A stretch of 64,000 nt of DNA. It comes from Morinoia aosen. Its lineage: Eukaryota > Arthropoda > Malacostraca > Amphipoda > Talitridae. Position 1 is the first letter of the stretch; every line of letters begins with the position of its first letter. This document shows positions 46,101 to 55,100 of this stretch, piece after piece. The translations under genes were made by a program, and so were the position numbers. Under the pieces are notes generated by a model. It was not told the DNA's origin, made no database searches, and saw only the letters and a list, made by a program, of their open reading frames with translations. Location of the stretch: the NCBI GenBank assembly GCA_030386875.1, contig CM059563.1, positions 51,959,602 to 52,023,601 on the forward strand, in the 5' to 3' direction.

Positions 46101-49100
46101 GTACGTTCTTGCTTGCGATGTATAATAATTTCCTTCAGTGAATACGTCGTTGAAATGTTGCCGGAAGTCATTTCCCAAATTAATTACCATCTACCTATGG
46201 GAAGTGTCCTAGTGGTGACCAACTGCAGCATGATTGAGAAAACTGTTAAATGAGTCAAAAAAAAATATTTTACCCTAGAATGCACACAAAGTTAGCCTTG
46301 TCCATTAACATAGTGTTCAGGAGTGAGGTATCGAGCTTAAGTGAGTAAAATATTTTGTTGAGTGATAATATAAATAATGAGTGATAGTGAAAAGTTATTA
46401 AAGACAATAAGTTCAAGTTGAATCAGTCAAATGAACTAAAGAGATTTTAATATTGTTTTGTGAAGCATGCAATTAGAGGTTGCTAACTACTAATCTCAGT
46501 TGGTAGGGTATAAAGGTGATTTTCTACTAGTTAACTTGGAAAGTTTTCTGGGGTTAATAATTAGAATACGGCGAATTGTCTCTTTAAGGGACAATGGAAA
46601 GGAACTGACCATGTGGCCCTCGAGCACTGATGGCATTTGAGTGACGGAAATTTTACGTGTTCCCTTTACCACGTTTACTGGCATCGAAATTAGTGAAAAG
46701 ATTATCATAGGTTTTTCGAGTGTATCTTTCTTTTTTCGTGTATTGGGAACAAATAAGTCGAGACAAGGATTTGATACAGGTTACTCGTGCCTAGGTGCGG
46801 GTATCCAGCCCACCCGCACCTTCCCGTGGTGATGCTGTTAATATACCCGCTTGACAACTCTTGTTGGTCGTTACTTGTATTTGGATAGTGAATTGGTTAT
46901 TGTAAGTGTTATCAAAACTCACTATCGCGGGTAGAACCAACGCGGGGGGCGCCTAGGGCACTACGGTGCTCTAGGTCAATATATTTATTCATATCAGTTT
47001 GTGCGTTCTGAATCTAAAATTAAGGCTGTAGGTTTATAACCTACGTGTTTCGTTGCCTATTGGTATTCGAGTTGTGTTCTGTTCGTGTGCGTAAATCTTA
47101 TTCTTGTGAGCAACATTATAAATACACGTCCCGGTCCTAGAGGCCTCCAGCCTCTAAGACCGGGGACCATGGGGAGGGGAAATAGGGGTTCGCGGTCGGC
47201 AACTAGCCGAGGCCGTCCTGTGAACAACATAAAACTGACAAAGACCAACAACGATGAAACTTCCTCGCAGCAAGCTGGTGTCAAAACTATCAGGACGCCA
47301 ATCAGCAGAGCAAATCAGCGCCAAGTGAGCGGCAGCCCCGCGACTTCATCGGTGCCTTCTGGGACAGCGGTGGGGAGTGTGGCGGGTGGCAGCGCATCAC
47401 AGGGAGCAGTTGCAGAGCGAGTGGGAAGATTGGAGGAGAGGGTCAGCGAGCTGACGCAATGTTTGAGCAGTGTGAGCCACGATGGAGGTGCTACCGGAAC
47501 ACTAACATTTAGCAAGGAGCCCTCTACAGCCACAGTGGAAGAAAGGATCGAAAAGTTGGAACAAGCCATCGGCAGGTTGGTCGAGGTGGCGTCAGTTGCG
47601 TCTTCCCCGGAGAAGCCAAAGAATCTCGGACGTCCTGCAAGACCTCCGAAACAGAAATATGTTCCACTTGATATGATGAATCTTCCGCACCCAACTTCGT
47701 TTACCCGATTTTACACCATGAAATTTACACCCGAGACAAAGCGCGCAACCGATCCGTATACTGTAAAAGCAGTAATCACAAATACTACCAATTTCCCCCC
47801 TAAATCTATCACAACGAGCGGAAGGGAAAGCTTCACAGTCGAGGCGAAAGATGGCGTACAAGGACAGCGCCTGCTATCCATCACTAGCATAAATGGCACG
47901 CCGTGTGAAGTTTTCCCCCATCCAAAACTAAATACATCAAAAGGGATCATCTACATTAATGAATATAATGTTGATAATTTTGAAGAATTTGCCTCAGGGC
48001 TCAAAGAGAATTATGACATTAAAGATGTCATAGATGCCACCTTTATCAAAACAAAACGCGAACAAACCAGCGCGCTCATTTTGGAGTTCAACTCTGAGAA
48101 GCCCCCGGAATACATTTACATACCACGCAAACGATCTGACACCCGTGTTTATCCATACCTAGATAAACCAATGCACTGTTCAAATTGCCAGCAGTATGGA
48201 CATACCAAAAAACGCTGCAGTAAACCAACCACATGCGCCAGGTGCGGAACAACCGGACACACCTTGGATCAGTGCATCGAGACGCAGGCCGTATGCCTTC
48301 ACTGCCAGGGGCCGCACTTTGTTAGAAGCAAAACTTGCCCTAAACAAATTGAAGAAGAACAAATCTTAGCCATACAAAACAACCAAAAAGTAGGCAAACG
48401 CCGGGCTAGGCAGCTGTTCCATAACCCTCAGGACAACGCCGTTCAACCCGCCAGGACTTTTGTCTCACACTACCAGTGCACCATGGATCCAAATAAGAAG
48501 CGGAAACTTTCGCCTTGGACATTGGAAAAATGCTTAGAACGCGAGCTTGGACAAAAGCCGACAAAGATAACCACCCAAGGCCCAAACACATTTGTAATAG
48601 AAATAACTGATAAAAGCCCAATCAACAATATCTTCAACGTAACATCCCTCAATGGCATCCCAGTCACCATCTCAGAACACCCTCATTTCAACGCAGCTAA
48701 AGGGCTAGTGTTTCTGTATGAGTTTGACTTAGCATCCTTCGATACCTTCCGCGCAGGAATCATTGCGGACCACGGACTAAAAGATGCAGTTAAGGCTTCC
48801 TGGATCAAACCAAGAAATCCATTTGCACAACCGCTTCTGCTCACATTCCGACAAGATCTCCCCGACTTCCTGACCATACCTGGGGAGCAAGCAAAAACCA
48901 AAGTCTACCCCTACATCCCACGCCCAATGCTCTGCAAAATGTGCCTCACATATGGCCATACTAAGAAACGGTGTACAAGCGAAGTTGCAACTTGCGCCAG
49001 ATGCAACACTACCAACCACAGTTCCGAGGACTGCACAAGCGTCCAAATCGAATGCCACCATTGCAATCAGGACCATTACAGCGGTTCATACAAGTGCCCT

Positions 49101-52100
49101 GAATTCAAATACCAACAAGAAATCATCACTACTCAACATGAAGACAAACTCAGCAGAGCCCAGGCCAAGCAAAAAGTAGATTCTTCATTCCCTAGGCTCC
49201 AATATACGTTCGCTGACGCTGTACGCCGCGAGACCCCGCAGCCTTCACCTGATCCTGCGCCCATAGCGGACCTCTTGGAGAACGTGGATGATCATGCCAT
49301 CGTACCTACAGCACCGGATAACAACGTGCGGAGAAAACGTAAAAACTCAGATGAACTAGAACGACCCACCGAAAAGAGACAACTCTCCGAGGCAGTGTGC
49401 GAGGACCCAGCTGGTGGCGGGGGGCTTACTGCACACGTACAAGTGGTCTCAGACTACGACTCAGCCATGAGCGACAGCGAGATCACCAGTGAAAACAACC
49501 CGACTGTCAGAAGTGAAGCTAGGAAGATCTACGAACAGTATCAACAATAGAACCAATCTTCACATCCTTAAACAGACATGACGCACATTTTACAGTGGAA
49601 CTGTCAAGGCATACGGGCAAAAAAGGATGAACTGCTGGATCTCATACAGCGCTACAACCCTACCGTCATGGCGCTACAGGAGACTAAACTCTGGCACAAT
49701 TCTACGTTCTCCATTCCGCATTACACTTTGATTGCAAAACATGGCCACTTCAATTTCACCCCTCATGGAGGAGTAGGATTACTAGTCCACGAGTCCATTC
49801 CTTTCCAGCAAGTTGTATTAACGTCAGACCTCCAAGTGATCGCTGCCACCGTGCAGCTATCCAGACCTGTCACAGTGGTCTCTCTTTACTCATCGAGAAG
49901 CCATAACCTGACAATCACCGCTCTGCGCGATTTGCTCACCCAGCTGCCCTCGCCAATACTCCTGATGGGAGACTTCAATGCCTACAGCGTTGCGTGGGGA
50001 TGCAGAAGGAGCGATGCTCGAGGCCAAATAGTAGAAGAATTCATGAACGAGCACAACCTTTCACTTCTGAATACCGGATCTCCAACTCGAATATCCTACG
50101 GTTCTGAGTCCGCTATAGACTTAACGTTTGCCTCCCCCCGTTTGAGTGCTGATTTGGTGTGGGCTACGTGCGACTCTCCAGAGGACAGTGACCATTGCCC
50201 CATCATCACGAGGATAATGGGCCAACAACTGTATGAACCGAACCGAACGATATGGAATATGAAGAAGGCAGACTGGTCGTCTTATGAGAACCACCCTCAA
50301 TGGGATGAAATGCTAATTCCCGAGCAGGCAACGTGCGAGGAAGCTCTCGACCTATTCTCAAATAAAATTATGGCTATTGCTTCCGATTGTATCCCCACCA
50401 TAGTACTCTCCACTGCCCGCTTCCCAAAACCATACTGGAGTGCAAAACTCACCCAAACACGCCTTATCCGAGAGCAATGTTACCAAAAATATCGTCAACT
50501 GAAAACGCCACAGAACGCTTTGCGCTGGAAAAGAGCCAGAGCAATACACCGAAATCTTCTAAGAGATGAAAAGCGAAAGGCGTGGATTACCTTCGCCAGC
50601 AAATTTTCACAGCACACACCCCTCTCTACGGTCTATGAAAACATACGAAAAATAAAAGGACGCTCGCAGCGAAATATAGCAATCCTCCGCGAAAATAATT
50701 CGATTTATTCAACGATCCCTGACATAGCAAATAAGCTTGCAGAAACCTTTAGCAATACTAGCAGTGCCGCAAACTACAGCGCCGACTTCAGGCATGAAAA
50801 ACAAAAGGCAGAACTTGCCAGACTCGACTTCTCATCAATGAACGACGAGGACTACAACCAACCTTTCTCTTTAGCCGAACTCAAAACTGCCCTGTGTGCC
50901 ACCAAAGATACCTCACCCGGTAAAGATAAAATACTCTACAAAATGCTGAAGCACCTTCCTGAAAAAAGCAAACTTGATTTATTATCCGTATACAACAAGT
51001 TCTGGCTGCATGGACACTTTCCTCAGATCTGGCGGGAGGCAATCATTATACCTTTCCCAAAACCTGGTAAAACTCCGCACTCACCCCAGAACTATAGACC
51101 AATTGCATTGACCAGCTGCGTTTGCAAAACCCTTGAACGCCTAATCAACAATAGGCTCTACGATTACTGCGACATGCACGGCCTGCTCAACAACATCCAG
51201 TGTGGCGGTCGTCGAAATCGGTCAACAACCGACCATCTCATCCGCCTAGAAACAACAATTAGAAGAGCTTTTGCTCACGAAGAACACTTTGTAAGCGTTT
51301 TCTTCGATTTACAAAAAGCCTACGACACCACCTGGAGACATGGAATCATCAGGGATCTCCATAACATGGGCCTACGAGGTAGGCTCCCGCTATACATTCA
51401 ACAATTTCTTCGCAATCGTACTTTTAGAGTGTTACTTAACAATCACCTGTCAGACCCTTTCCCTCAAGAAGAAGGAGTCCCTCAAGGTTCTGTTCTCTCG
51501 ATCACCCTATTTATAATAAAAACGAACAACATCCTCAACCACATCCTCAACGACTCCAGATACCATGTATCTCTTTTTGTGGATGACCTTCAGGTGGGAT
51601 ATAGGCATCGGGACCTCAACGTCATCCAACTCAAGCTGCAGCACTGCATCGACCGTGTCGTCACGTGGGCCCAACTAAATGGATTTACCTTCTCAAAAGA
51701 AAAATCTAAAGCCATTCATTTCACCTTCCTTCCTGGCATTCACTTATCCCCAACTCTAAAAATCCACACCGAACACTTAACCTTCACTAACGAAATCAAA
51801 TTTTTAGGCCTTACCTGGGATCGCAAACTCTCATGGAAAACACATGTAAATAATATCAAATCCAACTGCAAAAGAGGCATAAATATGATGAAATCCATAT
51901 CGTCCCACGACTGGGGAGCTGACCAACACATCCTACTCCATATGTACAGGCTCTTCATCAGATCCAAACTCGATTATGGCAGCGTCGTTTATGGATCTGC
52001 CCCTGCATCTACACTGAAAATTTTAGACTCCATAGCTAACGATTGCCTACGATTAGCAACTGGAGCGTTTCGGTCGACTCCCGTTGCCAGCCTGCAGGTC

Positions 52101-55100
52101 TTGGCGAACGAAATGCCCCTCGGCCTACGAAGGCAACATCTCTCCTTGAGATATTATTATAAGACAAAGAGCCATATTTCCAGCCCTGCATTTAATTTCG
52201 CTATACCACCTACCGACAGAAGACTCTTCGCCAATAAAAATATGACGCCCACCTTTGCAATACGCACTTACAACCTTATCAACTCCCTGTGTATGGAGTG
52301 CCGCTTGGTGAAACCCTCATTTTCCTATCGGCTCCTGAACTTGACCACACCAACTTGGAAGACCTGCACAGCAGACATAAATACAGACCTGGCCGCGATG
52401 AAAAAGAGCGAGACTCACCCGACCCTGTATGTTCAAGAGTATAGACGTTTGAAGCGCGAGGTATTCGGTGGTTTTACGCCAGTTTACACTGATGGCTCCA
52501 AGAACTGCGATGGAGTGGGTGCCGCTGCGTTGTGTAGCGGCACCCATAAACAAATTTCGCTCCCGCATATATCATCGATATTTACTGCAGAACTCCACGC
52601 AATAGACCTGGCATTTCAAATAATAGGCGAACACTCTAACCTCCGCTTCGTTATATTCTCAGACTCTTTGAGCGCATTGATTATTCTACAAAACAAACTC
52701 ACTCCCCATCCAGTAGCACGAATGCTCCAACACCAGTTGAACGATTTATCAAATAATAAAACCATACGCTTTTGTTGGATACCGAGCCACGTGGGCATAA
52801 GTGGCAATGAAGCTGTCGACGGGCTCGCAAAGGACGCAGCCGCACGCCCTGCCAGCCAAGTGGCAGTGTTCTATAAAGATTGGTTTCCCGTGCTGGAGAG
52901 CAAGATATATGGTAAATGGAAGACGGACTGGCTCTGCACGACGAGCTTCCTACGTGGAATTAAGCCTGAACCAGGTCCGTGGAAAGAGAGAAAGCAAACG
53001 AGAAAAACGGAAGTCGTGTTAAATCGCCTCAGAGCAGGACACACCCATCTCACACACGGCTACCTCATGAATAACGAAGTGCAGGAGCCCCCTCCGGGCT
53101 GCCCCCTGTGCCTGCGTGCTCGCCTAACAGTGCACCACATCATCATGGACTGCCCAGCCCTGCAAGCTGCAAGACGCCAACACATCGCTGCATTTGCGGA
53201 TAACTCACTGCTGCCCTCCGTGGGAGACGTTCTGGGCGACAACGCACCGATCGGCCAGCTCGTGGCCTTCCTTCGCGCAATAAATGCGTTCGACCTCATA
53301 TAACTACATGTGAGGTTGAGAGACTATCGAGATAACAGTACGAATAATGTGTAGTGCCTGTCAACTTATCGTTACTTCTAGAACCCTGCTGACACAGTGG
53401 TAGTTAAAACGAAAGCAATCCATGTAACCGTTAGGGCGATATAGTCCGGGTTACTAAAGCACTAGTAAGCCTTTGCTGTTACCACTACTGCCGATACTCA
53501 ATCAATTTCCCAAACATAGACCAGCACTCGTCACTCCCGCTGCGTTGTAACGTTGCTAGTTCGTCTTAAGCCAACCGCGTGCTCCGTTACCGATGACCAT
53601 CTCCCCTACTTTCCCAATGCTTGTTGGGGGGTCCACAGTTGCATTTTGCTGGTGACCCTGGTGGAAAATTTTCCATAAAATTCTTCTTCTTCTTCTTCTT
53701 GAGTGACGAGTACAGAAAAAGTTCATCAAAGGCTTGTGATTTGTAGTAATGCTGAAAACGTAATATTGTCTTGTTGGTACCTATTGTTTCATTGATATTC
53801 ATAATTCTCTGAATGATAACCATAAAGTCTTATTGACGCCTACAATTCTTTTATTTTAGTGCGATGGACGCAAAAGTGCGACAGAACCATCGGACATTTT
53901 TTCAAGGCAATTTTTTGCAACGCTAATTAATGATGAAATATTTCAGCTACTGAATAATGACATCATTCTAACATCTCGTAGTCTGATCAAAAGCCTCGTG
54001 AAATCCTAAATAAATATCAGTACTAGCCTAAAGAGATACCAGTATTGATTGCTACGGATGATTTCTGATAATTTTAAGGGGATCATCCAAGTTTGAGACC
54101 TTTTTTCGTCCGATTCGTTTGAAAATTGGCCAGTATATGTCTTTTGTGAAAATAAACCGTTTTTGCTCATGTCATTTTTTCGATTTAGGCCTTATTATTA
54201 TTTTTTTTTGACGAAAAATGAGTTTTTTGGTAAATTTTATGTATATTTCAAAATGTATCTCCTCATTGAGTTTTGATGCTAGAACAAAAACAAACACAGT
54301 TTTAGAATCCTTGAAACATTTCTAACAAACTCAGTAAGGCTTTTTTTCAAATTCGAATTTATTTGATTTTTTCAAAATTTTTGAAAATTTCTGAAATGAC
54401 CAATAATTTTTTGGGTTTAGAGCTATATATTTTTTCGAAAAATTCGAATTTCAAAAAAATCCCTCCTGAGTTTGTTAGAAATGTTTCAAGGATTCTAAAA
54501 CTGTCTTTGGTTTTGTTCTAGCATCAAAACTCAATGAGGAGATACATTTACAATTTGGAAATTTTTTTTTTTTTGGTATAAACCATAACAAAATTTTTTG
54601 TTGAAGTGTAATAAAATGATCATATTATGTAATTGAATGCAGTTTTAATTTTCATTTTGATAATTCCCATACATAACTTCATATTCACACTGTAAATTGT
54701 GATTTCCAAAATGAAATAAAAACTAAAAAAATAAAATTATTTTTTTTTTCAAAATGAAATTTTTTTTTCTGTCTGATTCTTATGACATTTGACAATGATA
54801 TGTAACTTTGGAAAAGAAACACAATTTATTCCATTCGTTTTTTTGATTTAGGCCTTAGTTTTTGCAAAAAATTGACAAATTGGTTTTTACGTATTGATAT
54901 TTCACTGATACTGATATTTCAAGACGTATCTCCTCCTTCAGTTTTGATGCTAGAACAAAAACCAAGACAGTTTTAGAATCCTTAGAACATTTCTAACAAA
55001 CTCAGTAGGGATTTTTTTTTATTTCTCATTTGTTCACTTTTTATATGGGGTCAAAATCGGCCGAAAATGAATATTTTGGTCCCCTCACCACCCCCGGGGG

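Larger units (their letters stand above)
46636..53500 (+). mobile_element. Near-complete LINE (I/Jockey-type, with RNase H)
   Basis: A 5' leader shares blocks (TGTTCCCTTTACCA; AGACAAGGATTTGATACAGG; GGTATCCAGC) with the leader of the second LINE at 60.8 kb. ORF1 and ORF2 are both intact. A 3' UTR ends in the GCGATATAGT...ACTAGTAAGC motif shared with 33.2 kb. Exact ends and the target duplication were not determined. It is inserted sense to anillin, in intron 18. The intact ORFs make it a candidate active copy. Confidence 0.9.
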
